From the NCBI GenBank assembly GCA_963825305.1, contig CAWGTA010000007.1, positions 682,001 to 746,000 on the forward strand: DNA of 64,000 bases, given 5' to 3'. Below, one piece after another: positions 43,289 through 52,179 of the stretch (its first letter is position 1; each line of letters opens with the position of its first letter). The stretch comes from PSRJ01 sp963825305. Lineage in GTDB: Bacteria; Acidobacteriota; Terriglobia; Bryobacterales; Bryobacteraceae. A model generated the notes under the pieces. That model ran no database searches and was not told the origin of the DNA. It saw only the letters and a list, made by a program, of their open reading frames with translations. A program made the position numbers and the translations under genes.

Positions 43289-44068
43289 ATGCCCGTGGCA
43301 CTGACGATGGCCGGCTCCGATCCCAGTGGCGGCGCCGGGATTCAGGCCGACCTCAAAACCTTTCATCAGTTCGGGGTCTACGGAGAAGCAGTCATCACAC
43401 TGGTCACGGTGCAGAATACCCAGCGCGTAGATCGCGTGGAGGTGCTGTCGCCAGAGTTAGTTGCTGAACAACTGGAAGCGGTACTCGAAGACATCCCGCC
43501 GGATGCGGCCAAGACCGGCGCTCTGGGCTCGGCCGGGGTGGTACGTGCCGTTGCCCGCGCGGCTGCGGCCTTCGCGTTTCCACTGGTGGTGGACCCGGTG
43601 ATGGTGAGCAAACACGGCCGCCCGCTACTCGACGAACTCGCCGTGACTGCGTTGCGCGACGAACTTCTGCCATTGGCCGCGCTCCTCACACCCAACGTGC
43701 CGGAGGCCGAGGCGCTCTCGGGAGTTGCCATTCGCGGCGTGGACGAATTGCGCCGCGCGGCTGAGCGCATACGCGATCAGGGCGCGCACGCGGTCCTGAT
43801 CAAAGGCGGACACCGCGAAGGACCAGCGACCGATTTTTTGCTGGAGGCAGAAACGTGGCACGAGTTTCCTGCCCCGCGGATTATCACGCGCCATACGCAT
43901 GGCACCGGTTGCACCTACTCGGCTGCGATCACCGCCGGGCTGGCATCCGGCATGGCGCTGGCCGATGCCGTCGCGCGCGCCAAGCGCTTTATCCAGGAAG
44001 CCATCCGCACGGCACCGGGCCTGGGAAAGGGCTGTGGGCCGCTGAACCACTTCGCGGGGAGCGAGTAG
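43289..44068 (+). CDS. thiD: Hydroxymethylpyrimidine/phosphomethylpyrimidine kinase
   Basis: 259 aa ribokinase-family enzyme of thiamine synthesis; it phosphorylates HMP and HMP-phosphate. Family marks: ALTMAGSDPSGGAGIQADLK, YGEAVITLVTVQNT, PPDAAKTGALGSAGVV, PLVVDPVMVSKHG, LLTPNVPEAEALSG, and the ATP/catalytic motif THGTGCTYSAAITAGLASG. No other thiamine genes or THI-box riboswitch are seen; only 20 bp separate it from the NHL gene. Confidence 0.93.
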   Translation: MPVALTMAGSDPSGGAGIQADLKTFHQFGVYGEAVITLVTVQNTQRVDRVEVLSPELVAEQLEAVLEDIPPDAAKTGALGSAGVVRAVARAAAAFAFPLVVDPVMVSKHGRPLLDELAVTALRDELLPLAALLTPNVPEAEALSGVAIRGVDELRRAAERIRDQGAHAVLIKGGHREGPATDFLLEAETWHEFPAPRIITRHTHGTGCTYSAAITAGLASGMALADAVARAKRFIQEAIRTAPGLGKGCGPLNHFAGSE

Positions 44069-44156
44069 TGTGGGGCAGGCCTTCCGGCCTGCCGCCGGCT
44101 TTCAGCCGGCGCGCCGCGCGGAAGCGCGGCGGCAGCCCGGAAGGGCTGCCCCACAC
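44069..44156. repeat. Family C compound hairpin, 88 bp
   Basis: Begins TGTGGGGCAGGCCTTCCGGC and ends GGAAGGGCTGCCCCACAC. It contains CCGGCTTTCAGCCGG and CGCGCGGAAGCGCG stems and the inverse of the module order seen at 30723-30807. It follows the thiD stop directly and may end its transcription. Confidence 0.8.
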
Positions 44157-44176
44157 CGATGTAGAATGCTTGGGAT

Positions 44177-45832
44177 ATGTCCAGCCCGAGTTACGTCAGC
44201 GGCACGAGCAGCGTCCCTCTCATCGGCGAAACCATTGGCGCGCACTTCGACCGCGCGGCCGCGCGGTGGAGCAATCTGGAAGCGCTGGTGGTCCGCCATC
44301 AGAATATCCGCTGGACTTACGCCGAGCTGAGACAGCGCGTAGACAGCCTAGCCGCGGGCCTGCTCGCGCTTGGGCTCGAGCCGGGCGAGCGCATCGGCAT
44401 CTGGTCGCCCAATAACTCCGAATGGGTGGTCACGCAGTTCGCTACGGCCAAGGCCGGGCTGATCCTGGTCAACATCAACCCGGCGTATCGGCTGATCGAA
44501 CTCGAACACGCTTTGCGCAAATCCGGCTGCAAGGCGCTCATCACCGCCCCGAGATTCAGGAGCAGCGACTACGTGGCCATGGTTCGAAAGCTCATGGACG
44601 AAGGACGGCTGCCGCAGTTGCGCACCGTGGTCCATCTCGGCGAAGAAGCGCAGGAGGGGATGATCCGGTTCTCTGAAGTAGCCGGGCGTGGCGGCGCGGC
44701 CGAGCAAGCGCGGTTGGCGGAATTAGCGGCGTTGCTGCAGTTCGATGATGCCATCAACATACAGTTCACCAGCGGCACCACGGGCTTGCCTAAGGGAGCA
44801 ACCCTTTCGCACCACAACATTCTCAACAACGCATTCTTCGCCGCGGAGATGATGGGACTGAGAGAGGGCGACCGCCTTTGCATTCCCGTCCCGATGTACC
44901 ACTGCTTCGGCATGGTGCTGGGCACTCTGGCCGCCATCACGCACGGCGCGGTTATGGTGTTTCCCGGCGAGAGCTTCGATGCGCTGGCTGTCCTCGATAC
45001 GGTGGAAGCCGAGCGCTGCACCGGGCTGCACGGCGTTCCCACCATGTTCATCGCCGAGATGGCGCTCCCCGAATTTCGGCGCTTCGATTTACGGTCGCTG
45101 CGCGTAGGCATCATGGCGGGTTCTCCGTGCCCGGTGGAAGTGATGCGCCGGGTGGTCAGCGAGATGAACCTGCGGGACATCACCATCGGCTACGGCATGA
45201 CGGAAACCAGTCCCCTCAGTTTCCAGAGTGCGGTGGACGATCCGCTGGAGCGGCGCGTATCCACCGTGGGCCGCATTCACCCGCACGTCGAGGTCAAGGT
45301 TGTGGATACCGCCGGGCGTGTGGTTCCGCGCGGTGCGCCGGGTGAGTTGCTGACGCGAGGCTACTCAGTGATGCGCGCCTATTGGGACGATCCGCAGCAG
45401 ACCGCCCAGGCTATCGACGCCGCGGGTTGGATGCACACCGGTGACCTGGCGACCATCGATGAAGAGGGTTACTGCAACATTGTAGGCCGCCTCAAAGATA
45501 TGGTGATTCGCGGTGGCGAGAATATCTACCCGCGCGAGATAGAGGAATTTTTGTTTCGTCATCCGAAGATCGAAGCGGTGCAGGTATTCGGCGTCCCCGA
45601 CGCAAAGTTCGGCGAGGAGTTGTGCGCCTGGATCAAGGTACGGGCCGGGGCGTCGCTGGCGGAAACGGAGGTAAGGGCCTTTTGCGAAGGAGAGATTGCG
45701 CGCTACAAAATTCCGCGCCACATCCGTTTCGTGGCGGACTACCCGATGACGGTTACGGGCAAGGTCCAGAAGTTTGCCATGCGGCAGCAGATGATGCAGG
45801 AGTTGGGGCTGGCGCAACCGCAGACGGCGTGA
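44177..45832 (+). CDS. Fatty acyl-CoA synthetase (AMP-binding family)
   Basis: 551 aa acyl-activating enzyme: fatty acid + ATP + CoA to acyl-CoA. Motifs: P-loop-like FTSGTTGLPKGATLSH (about 195), PMYHCFGMVLGTLAA, YGMTETSPLSF (about 340), GWMHTGDLATIDEEGY, GRLKDMVIRGGENIYPREIE and the C-terminal catalytic Lys in PMTVTGKVQKF. The pattern fits medium/long-chain acyl-CoA synthetases related to FadD/AcsF2-type enzymes. No beta-oxidation genes are adjacent. Confidence 0.92.
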   Translation: MSSPSYVSGTSSVPLIGETIGAHFDRAAARWSNLEALVVRHQNIRWTYAELRQRVDSLAAGLLALGLEPGERIGIWSPNNSEWVVTQFATAKAGLILVNINPAYRLIELEHALRKSGCKALITAPRFRSSDYVAMVRKLMDEGRLPQLRTVVHLGEEAQEGMIRFSEVAGRGGAAEQARLAELAALLQFDDAINIQFTSGTTGLPKGATLSHHNILNNAFFAAEMMGLREGDRLCIPVPMYHCFGMVLGTLAAITHGAVMVFPGESFDALAVLDTVEAERCTGLHGVPTMFIAEMALPEFRRFDLRSLRVGIMAGSPCPVEVMRRVVSEMNLRDITIGYGMTETSPLSFQSAVDDPLERRVSTVGRIHPHVEVKVVDTAGRVVPRGAPGELLTRGYSVMRAYWDDPQQTAQAIDAAGWMHTGDLATIDEEGYCNIVGRLKDMVIRGGENIYPREIEEFLFRHPKIEAVQVFGVPDAKFGEELCAWIKVRAGASLAETEVRAFCEGEIARYKIPRHIRFVADYPMTVTGKVQKFAMRQQMMQELGLAQPQTA

Positions 45833-45861
45833 GAAAAAGCGATCAGCTTTCAGTTATCAGT

Positions 45862-45902
45862 CAAAACAAAAAGGCCGGTGGGATCCGAAGATGCCACCGG
45901 CC
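45862..45902 (-). terminator. Rho-independent terminator of the PEP-CTERM gene
   Basis: On the minus strand GGCCGGTGG and CCACCGGCC (45902-45873, 9-bp stem, 12-base loop) are followed by TTTTTGTTTTG (45872-45862). It lies between two convergent genes, 23 bp past the PEP-CTERM gene stop. Confidence 0.88.
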
Positions 45903-45924
45903 GTTGGAACTGCTTGACGAAGGA

Positions 45925-46785
45925 TTAGGCCTGTTCGGCAGTAGCGCGCGCGCGCAGCTTGCGGGCTCCGAACGCCAGACCCACCATGGCGACCGCGAAG
46001 AACCCGTAGAAGCTCGGTTCCGGAACGCCGGAGGGCGACGTGATCGTGATCGATTGAAGTAACAGGTAATGGCAGTCGGCTTGGATTGCGATCCACTCAC
46101 CGCCCGGCATATTGTTGGTGAACAAGTTAAACGTGTGCGTGCCCGCGCCGCCACCAGCACCGTTCACACTCCCTTCCGATATGGATTCCGTGGTCAACGA
46201 GTTGGAAGCGGTTTGGCCTCCCCATCCTGTCCCGATTCCTAACGGTGTGCCCGTCGGGGCACCAGTCCAGACATCAATGCCGGTATTCGCCACCGCATTG
46301 ACACCGGTTGCCATGGTGAAGCTAACGGTCGATCCCGCCGCGAAGTTGCTCAGATTCAGCAGGAGAACCTGATCCGTTGGAGCTCCCAGGGGGTCAACTG
46401 CCGTGCTGGACGCGATCCCAGCCTGGCCGGTGAAGTTGAGATTGGGGCTGCTGCCACCCAGGTTATCGTACGGACCGATACCGGTCGCTGAATTACCACC
46501 CGAACCATTAGTCACTTCAAAAAGACCGGTTGTGCCGGTGAATGAACCGGGACCTCCGTCGCCAGCTTGACTCGTCTTCTCTCCGTAGACTGCGATCGTT
46601 GTCCCCGATCCAAAGGTTTGGCTCGAGGTTGAAAAATACATACCGCCGCCACCATTCTGTGCTACCCCAGTGCCACCCGAATTTTGTTGAGTCCCACTGA
46701 AGTTGTACGTCACGGTCGTTGCGTTGGCAATCGACCACAGTGACGTCGCCATGACGCCCACGATCGTAAAAAGTTTCCGCTTCAT
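45925..46785 (-). CDS. PEP-CTERM sorting-signal protein
   Basis: 286 aa exported protein. Signal peptide MKRKLFTIVGVMATSLWSIA; Gly/Ser/Thr/Asn-rich mature part (VTYNFSGTQQNSGGTGVAQN ...) with few charges; C-terminal sorting signal VPEPSFYGFFAVAMVGLAFG followed by ARKLRARA. Exosortase EpsH-type systems cleave at this signal and attach or export the protein, usually with exopolysaccharide. No exosortase gene is in the window, but a PrsT-like TPR lipoprotein gene lies upstream. Confidence 0.9.
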   Translation of the reverse strand: MKRKLFTIVGVMATSLWSIANATTVTYNFSGTQQNSGGTGVAQNGGGGMYFSTSSQTFGSGTTIAVYGEKTSQAGDGGPGSFTGTTGLFEVTNGSGGNSATGIGPYDNLGGSSPNLNFTGQAGIASSTAVDPLGAPTDQVLLLNLSNFAAGSTVSFTMATGVNAVANTGIDVWTGAPTGTPLGIGTGWGGQTASNSLTTESISEGSVNGAGGGAGTHTFNLFTNNMPGGEWIAIQADCHYLLLQSITITSPSGVPEPSFYGFFAVAMVGLAFGARKLRARATAEQA

Positions 46786-46944
46786 CCAAACTCCTCCGTA
46801 GCTTTTCTAAGTAGCTTAGAGCTAATCAGTACAACTTAGGATAGTCGAGAGGTCGCGGAGAATCTAGACCCAAACAACGCAGAAGATCTATAAAAGTACC
46901 GGCACAGACTAGCAGAACGTCTAGTACGTAGGGTCCCGATTCGA

Positions 46945-49281
46945 TTATCGTATGAGACCTAAGAGATCGTTGATGGCGGTGGTTGTGTCTTTCGACGGTG
47001 ACAGTTGGAGAGCGCGTGAGAGCTCGGACTTGGCCCGTGCCGCTTGGCCCATTTGGTACAATCCCATGCCGGCGTGATACGCAAACTCGGGGTTGTTGGG
47101 GTACTTGCGCACGAGCGTATCCAAGATTGCCATGGCGTCGTCGTTCTGGTCCTTCTTAAGATAAACGTACGCCAACGTGTCGGCGAAGTACGGCACATTG
47201 GGGGCCTTATCGGCGGCCTTGCGGGCGAGCTTCAGCGCCTCCGCGAGATTGTCGCCGGTCTCGGCCATAGCTTGGGCCAGGTTGTTCATCGCAGCCGGAT
47301 CCTCGGGCCGCAATTTGAAGGCGCGTAAGGCCTCCATCTTGGCTTGATCTTTCTGATTCGCCACCTGGTAAAGGTAGGTCAGCATGGTGCTGGGGCGGCC
47401 ATCATTAGGCGCGAGAACAGACGCTTTCTTGAGGGTAGAGATCGCGCTGAGGACATCGCCTCGCGAGCGCAGGGCGTCCGCCAACTGCAGCTGCGGTTCG
47501 ATAGAGTCGGGCGTCTGATCCACCAGTTGCCGGTATTGTTCGATGGCCAGGGAATACTTGCCGGTGGACATGGCGGTCGCCGCGATCATGGAACGGACTT
47601 GCGGCGCACCGTGCGAGCGGTCCAACTCGTCTTGGAGCCGGGACAAAGCCTTCTCTGGACGGTTCTGCGCCAAGTCGTTGTCGACCAGCCCCCCGAGCCC
47701 TCGCCAATCCTTGGGACTTTCGGACTGGATCTTCTTGAATGTTTCTTCGGCTTCGGCGTATCTCTTCTGGTGTATCGCCAGGTAGCCCAACTCCAGCTGC
47801 ACGTCCAGCGCTTTCGGGAACTGGCGCGACAGGCGGGTGAGGATGTCGGAGGCCTCATCGTACTGCCCCAGGCGCAGCAGAGCACTGCCACGCAGCATCC
47901 GCGCGCGCAGATTATTGGGATCGAGGCGGAGCGCGTCGGCCGCCTGCCCGGCGGCATCGCGGTTGTTGCCTTGCTGGAATGCGATATCGGCCAGGGCCAC
48001 GAACCCATCCACAAACTGCGAGTTCTTTCTTACGATGTCCTGAAACTGCGTGTGGGCCTCGTTCAGATCCCCCGATTCCAGTAAGGCCTTGGCATAGGTA
48101 ATCTTGACGAGGAGGTCGTCCGGATTCTTCTCCACCATCGATTTCAATTCGGCGACCCCGAACCCCGCTTTGCCGCTATTCGTTCTCCCCAGCATCAAAG
48201 CCGCCCGCAACTTGCGCGCGTCATTATCTTCGGGGTGCTTTGTGAGCGCCTCACCCAGGATTTTGACGGCCTCATCGCGCTTGTCTTGCATGATCAGGGC
48301 CCGGGCGGTGCGCACCTGATAAATTGCCTGATCCGGACCGTTGGCAGCGATCCCGATCTTATATTGCTCGATCGCACCAGGCCACTGCCCCATACCGGCA
48401 TAGAAGTCACCGGCTTTGAGATGCAGTTGCGGGTCGCCGCCGGGGTTCGTCAGAAACGTCCGCATGGTGTTTTCCATCTCGGACTTCTTTCCGACACTCG
48501 CGTAATAACCGGCCAGGTCGATGAGGTACGCTCCCTCTTTGGGATTGTCCCTGGTTTTGCGAATCAGGATGTTTTCGGCGTCTGCGGGCCGCCCGGTGGT
48601 GATGTACATGCGGAAGAGCGCATCATAGACTTCCGCGGCGGTATGGTCGGCCGCAATGAAATCCAGCCCCACTTTTTCGGCCTTCAAAGGATCACCAGCG
48701 CGGAAAAGCGCATCCATCAATCCCATGTTGATTCTTTCATCCTTGGGATTGGCCCGCTGAGCTTGCACAAACAGCGAAACAGCCTCCTGAGGCCGCTTCT
48801 CCACCATCGCCAGGTAGCCCTTGATCCGTAGGCCCTCGGCGGACTGCGGGTCTTTCTGCAGCCATTCGTCGCTCATCTTCAGCAGACGCTTATACAGTGC
48901 GTCGGGACGCGAGGGATCCCCAATGAATCCACCCAACGCCAGGTTCGCGAGCTGGCGCTTGGCATCCTTATTATCGGGCGAGAGATGCACCGCCTGTTCC
49001 AGATCCTCCAGCGCCTGCACCGCTTTGTTTTCCTTCAGCTCACAGAGGGCACTGCGATAGAACGCTTCCCCGTTGCTGGGGTCTTTCTGTACCGCCTTGC
49101 GGTAGTTCAAGTCCGCCTCGGGGTAATCTCCCTTGACGAACAGCGCATTTCCCTTGTCGAGATAATAGCCGGAGCCGTGGCCGCACGCCCCGGCACCCAG
49201 CAGAGCTGCCAGGGCCAACCCGCAAAACACGCTCCGGCGTCGTTTGATTACCCCGCGCCGTGTGATTTCATCACTCGCCAT
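46945..49281 (-). CDS. Large TPR-repeat lipoprotein, PEP-CTERM system PrsT-like
   Basis: 778 aa. N-terminal lipoprotein signal with a lipobox ending at Cys33 (LAALLGAGAC); the rest is built of about twenty TPR repeats (for example YYLDKGNALFVKGDYPEADL, AEVYDALFRMYITTGRPADA, FAYHAGMGLYQMGQAARAKS). PrsT lipoproteins of this build go with exosortase/PEP-CTERM and EPS systems. The PEP-CTERM protein gene is next downstream with a 159-bp gap. Identification as PrsT is by architecture and context rather than unique motifs. Confidence 0.82.
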   Translation of the reverse strand: MASDEITRRGVIKRRRSVFCGLALAALLGAGACGHGSGYYLDKGNALFVKGDYPEADLNYRKAVQKDPSNGEAFYRSALCELKENKAVQALEDLEQAVHLSPDNKDAKRQLANLALGGFIGDPSRPDALYKRLLKMSDEWLQKDPQSAEGLRIKGYLAMVEKRPQEAVSLFVQAQRANPKDERINMGLMDALFRAGDPLKAEKVGLDFIAADHTAAEVYDALFRMYITTGRPADAENILIRKTRDNPKEGAYLIDLAGYYASVGKKSEMENTMRTFLTNPGGDPQLHLKAGDFYAGMGQWPGAIEQYKIGIAANGPDQAIYQVRTARALIMQDKRDEAVKILGEALTKHPEDNDARKLRAALMLGRTNSGKAGFGVAELKSMVEKNPDDLLVKITYAKALLESGDLNEAHTQFQDIVRKNSQFVDGFVALADIAFQQGNNRDAAGQAADALRLDPNNLRARMLRGSALLRLGQYDEASDILTRLSRQFPKALDVQLELGYLAIHQKRYAEAEETFKKIQSESPKDWRGLGGLVDNDLAQNRPEKALSRLQDELDRSHGAPQVRSMIAATAMSTGKYSLAIEQYRQLVDQTPDSIEPQLQLADALRSRGDVLSAISTLKKASVLAPNDGRPSTMLTYLYQVANQKDQAKMEALRAFKLRPEDPAAMNNLAQAMAETGDNLAEALKLARKAADKAPNVPYFADTLAYVYLKKDQNDDAMAILDTLVRKYPNNPEFAYHAGMGLYQMGQAARAKSELSRALQLSPSKDTTTAINDLLGLIR

Positions 49282-49474
49282 ATTCGTTGCCGTTACGTCA
49301 GATGCCTAAGCCGCGGAAGGCCGGCAAGCGGAACGATGCCTGCCTGTATATCGGCCCTTTTCAGCAATCTGTTTAGCTCCCCAAAATGTACCATGACATA
49401 TGTCAGAATGCGTCAAAACCCCGTCCGCTGCCATCAGTTGGGGGTCCAGTACTGCCGTTCTAGCAAGTCCGTAA

Positions 49475-49537
49475 ACCGCTCCCTTCGGTCACGGCTCCGT
49501 AAGCGACTCCAATTGAGCCGTGGCCGTAGGGAGCGGT
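49475..49537. repeat. Family A inverted repeat, copy 4 (63 bp)
   Basis: ACCGCTCCCTTCGGTCACGG and CCGTGGCCGTAGGGAGCGGT around a core of about 15 bp, followed on the plus strand by TTTT. It sits 8 bp past the stop of the patatin gene. Confidence 0.82.
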
Positions 49538-49545
49538 TTTTGGGG

Positions 49546-50442
49546 TTACTTCAAAATGACCGTCCAATCCATCTGCGCCGCCGTCTGCTGCCCGATTTGA
49601 ACCAGATCCGGAATGGCCGAAAGATCGGCTTCGTCAATTGCGCGAGGCAACAACGGATTAAAATTCTGCATCAAGCCCGGCCACTGCCGGTTTACGGCGT
49701 TGTCCACCCAGTCCTCGGAGCTGTCCACCAGGGTGTTGGTGACCCACCCGATCGTGCCGAGCAGACCGCTGGGAGGGTTGTCGGAGTTCGGAAAGTAGCC
49801 GGTACCGAGCGAGATCAGGCGCGTCTGGGCAGGCACGAAAGTGTCGAACTCAAATGCTTCCACCGCCGCCTGGTATGCCGGGTTTGCCGTTCCCCCGGCG
49901 CCGCCGTCGAAGAAGCTCATCGTCTTTCCCTGCATGACAATTGGCCAGTGGTTGAAGTAGGTCGGGGCGCAGGCGGAGGCCACTGCGGCGTCGATCAGGT
50001 CCAGCGATCCGGTGGTGCCCGCGTTCTTCGGGTTGTCCTTAACGAAGAACCAGTTCCGACCGTTGGCCGCGGTCGCCGAAATCATGATGCGAATCGTACT
50101 GTCGTTGATCGTCCACTTCGCAGCCGGTCCGAGCACCGTGGTTAGCACCACCTCCAGATTTTTCGGGTTGTACATGTAGCCTTCCGCCACCCGTTTAGCA
50201 TCGGCGATCACGCCGGTGGGCGTGAAGATCTTTCTGGAATCCTCCGTGTACACTTTCAGCAGGTCGGCCGCGGGAATTCCAGCCGCCACCGCTGCCGTGA
50301 GAAGAGCACCGGTGGAGGTGCCGGCGCAATAATCGACGTGATCGCGGGTGAGGCCGCCGAGCTGCTGTTCTAATTTCATCAGGCAGCAGCACGGGATGAT
50401 CCCTCGGATCCCCCCACCCCGGATTGACAGCACGTTAAGCAT
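49546..50442 (-). CDS. Patatin-like phospholipase
   Basis: 298 aa serine acyl-hydrolase with a Ser-Asp dyad. Oxyanion motif SIRGGGIRGIIPC (about 6-18), nucleophile elbow GTSTG (about 41-45), and DGG in FFDGGAGGTANP (about residue 177). No signal peptide, so it is cytoplasmic or injected. The family includes CBASS-type effectors, but no cyclase or ubiquitin-like genes are adjacent; a small zinc-finger gene precedes it. Confidence 0.9.
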   Translation of the reverse strand: MLNVLSIRGGGIRGIIPCCCLMKLEQQLGGLTRDHVDYCAGTSTGALLTAAVAAGIPAADLLKVYTEDSRKIFTPTGVIADAKRVAEGYMYNPKNLEVVLTTVLGPAAKWTINDSTIRIMISATAANGRNWFFVKDNPKNAGTTGSLDLIDAAVASACAPTYFNHWPIVMQGKTMSFFDGGAGGTANPAYQAAVEAFEFDTFVPAQTRLISLGTGYFPNSDNPPSGLLGTIGWVTNTLVDSSEDWVDNAVNRQWPGLMQNFNPLLPRAIDEADLSAIPDLVQIGQQTAAQMDWTVILK

Positions 50443-50470
50443 TCGCCTTCAGTTTAGACCGGCGGACTGG

Positions 50471-50689
50471 TTAATTCGGTTGGGGCCGCGGCATCATGAC
50501 GCGCTTGAGGCAGGAGCGGCAGATGCGCGCCACCAGTCCGGTGGCTCGCCGGAGTTCATGGGCAGTCTCGTTCTCACAGCTCCTGCAAAAGCGCAGGGTG
50601 ACCGGCAAGCCCTTCGGTTTTGCGGGTTGTGGCGCCGTCCGCATCTGGTGAATCCGCTTCGCGCGTTTGCTCAAAATTAATTCGATCAT
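50471..50689 (-). CDS. Small basic zinc-finger-like protein, 72 aa
   Basis: A basic protein with two CxxC pairs, RFCRSCENETAHELRR and ARICRSCLKRVMM, like a ribosomal-protein-style zinc ribbon. It lies 28 bp upstream of the patatin gene on the same strand and may be cotranscribed. Function unknown. Confidence 0.6.
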   Translation of the reverse strand: MIELILSKRAKRIHQMRTAPQPAKPKGLPVTLRFCRSCENETAHELRRATGLVARICRSCLKRVMMPRPQPN

Positions 50690-50790
50690 GCCGTGACTGG
50701 AGAGGCCAGATGATCGGGTACCATGGGTGTACCAGATAGCTGGTCAAGACAACCGGTGGTCCCCCGGCCTTCCCGTTTGATCGATCTCTA

Positions 50791-50818
50791 TTGACTCTGC
50801 CGGTGACCCATGTACAAT
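50791..50818 (+). promoter_or_regulatory. Sigma-70 promoter of the MerR gene
   Basis: TTGACT (50791-50796), 16-bp spacer, TACAAT (50813-50818); predicted start near 50825 and ATG at 50857. Both hexamers are 5/6 matches. Confidence 0.7.
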
Positions 50819-50856
50819 CCAGAATGGTGTCAATCTCACTACGGAAGTGGCGCTAG

Positions 50857-51360
50857 ATGCTCAAGGCCAGAAAGCCCCGTGCGACCTCTGCCCCGGAACT
50901 CGAGGGCTATAACAGCAGCGAAGTATCGCGGATCTGCGGCGTGAGCCTCCGCCAGTTGCAGTGGTGGGACGAGCGCAGTGTAGTTTCACCGAGGCAGGAC
51001 GGGCACAAGCGCGTCTACCGCGCCGAGGAAGTGGTGGAGATTTCGGTGATAGCCGAGCTGCGCCGCAAAGGATTTTCGCTGCAAAAAATCCGCCGCGTGC
51101 TGCGATTTCTGCAGAAGGATACGGGCAAGCGGCTCAGTGAGGCGTTGTCGGCAACCTCCGACGTCCACCTGCTCACCGACGGAAAGTCGATCTACCTGGA
51201 AGAGGCGCCCAACCGCATCATCGACCTGCTCAAGAATGCCCGCCAACCGATGTTCCTGGTGTGTGTCAGCGATCAGGTAAAGCGGCTCTCGGCCGCCTCC
51301 GAACGGAAGCCGGCCAAATCCGAAGTGGCTGCTGCTCCGCGTAAAGCGCGCGTGGTTTGA
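50857..51360 (+). CDS. MerR-family transcriptional regulator
   Basis: 167 aa. N-terminal MerR winged helix (YNSSEVSRICGVSLRQLQWW, then DERSVVSPRQDGHKRVYRAE), helix VVEISVIAELRRKGFSLQKI and dimerisation helix RVLRFLQKDTGKRLSEAL. The C-terminal part (about 105-150) is short and lacks the cysteines of metal sensors; DVHLLTDGKSIYLEEAPNRI looks like a small ligand or partner domain. Its target is unknown; the basic C-terminal tail resembles other acidobacterial MerR proteins. Confidence 0.85.
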   Translation: MLKARKPRATSAPELEGYNSSEVSRICGVSLRQLQWWDERSVVSPRQDGHKRVYRAEEVVEISVIAELRRKGFSLQKIRRVLRFLQKDTGKRLSEALSATSDVHLLTDGKSIYLEEAPNRIIDLLKNARQPMFLVCVSDQVKRLSAASERKPAKSEVAAAPRKARVV

Positions 51361-51564
51361 TCAACGAACCGTCTGATTCCCAGCCCTTAAGGTCAGGGTG
51401 ACTCCCACAAAGGCGAGGATCACCATCACTATGTAGGAGTACGGGCTGTGACCGCTGGTGTAGGCCGCGAGCGCATCGAGCACTCCCATGGCGGACTGAC
51501 GTAGAGAAGGCGAGATCAGAAGAAATCCGCCGCCGAAGACAATCAAACCCAAGAATCGTGTCAT
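51361..51564 (-). CDS. Small membrane protein, 67 aa
   Basis: Two hydrophobic segments, LGLIVFGGGFLLISPSL and SYIVMVILAFVGVTLTLR, joined by a short polar loop. No family recognised. It is convergent with the MerR gene, whose stop is immediately adjacent at 51360. Confidence 0.55.
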   Translation of the reverse strand: MTRFLGLIVFGGGFLLISPSLRQSAMGVLDALAAYTSGHSPYSYIVMVILAFVGVTLTLRAGNQTVR

Positions 51565-51685
51565 CGCAACCTTACCAACCCATATTCGCAGATGCTGCTT
51601 CGATCGGAAAGCTCCGGCTGTACCAACGGCGTACGGGGGGATAACGGTAGATAGCGGGAGTCGATGGAGGGTAACTCACATGCCA

Positions 51686-51714
51686 TTGCAACAAGATACG
51701 ACTTCCCATACAAT
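51686..51714 (+). promoter_or_regulatory. Sigma-70 promoter of the Rrf2-cysteine synthase operon
   Basis: TTGCAA (51686-51691), 17-bp spacer, TACAAT (51709-51714), start expected near 51721, ATG at 51753. Good hexamers and ideal spacing. Confidence 0.72.
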
Positions 51715-51752
51715 CTCTAGTTGGACATAGGTGATTGCAGTTCCCCTTCTAA

Positions 51753-52178
51753 ATGAATATTTCCGTAAAGGGCGAGTATGCGTTGCAGGCAATATTGGAT
51801 TTGGCTTCGCGACGCCCTGGCGAGCCCGTCAAGATCGCGGATATCGCCAGCCGGCAAAAAATCCCTCAGAAGTTTCTGGAACTCATTTTAGCCAGCCTGA
51901 AGCAGGGCGGGTTCGTGGAATCGCGGCGCGGGGCCGAAGGCGGATACTTGCTGGCCCGTCCCGCCGATTCGCTGACTGTAGGCGAAGTGTTACGATTCGT
52001 GGAGGGCGCGCAAGCCGGCCGTGCCCGAACCCGCCGCAAGGGCGATACCCCCTTCTCCGACATGTGGCAGCAGGTGGACGGCGCTATCTCCGGAATCCTG
52101 GACAAGACCAGCTTTGGCGACGTCCTGCGCGCCTGGAGCGACAAACAATCCAAATTTGTACTGAATTGGGAGATCTGA
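51753..52178 (+). CDS. Rrf2-family transcriptional regulator, CymR-like
   Basis: 141 aa. Winged helix typical of Rrf2 proteins: ISVKGEYALQAILDLASRRP, VKIADIASRQKIPQKFLELI, LASLKQGGFVESRRGAEGGY. The three cysteines that bind a 2Fe-2S cluster in IscR are absent, so it is of the cluster-free type, as is CymR, which controls cysteine metabolism with cysteine synthase as partner. The next gene is a cysteine synthase starting one base after the stop, which fits that model. Confidence 0.87.
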   Translation: MNISVKGEYALQAILDLASRRPGEPVKIADIASRQKIPQKFLELILASLKQGGFVESRRGAEGGYLLARPADSLTVGEVLRFVEGAQAGRARTRRKGDTPFSDMWQQVDGAISGILDKTSFGDVLRAWSDKQSKFVLNWEI

Positions 52179-52179
52179 T

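Noticed and set aside
43289..44068. TPP riboswitch before thiD
   Set aside because: Only 20 bp separate thiD from the upstream gene; no THI-box found there.
46945..49281. Plus-strand frames of up to about 250 codons opposite the TPR lipoprotein
   Set aside because: Shadow frames of the TPR repeats; no start with a ribosome site and no motif.
49546..50442. Patatin as part of a CBASS antiphage system
   Set aside because: No nucleotidyltransferase, E1/E2 or HORMA gene lies within reach; neighbours are housekeeping or unrelated.
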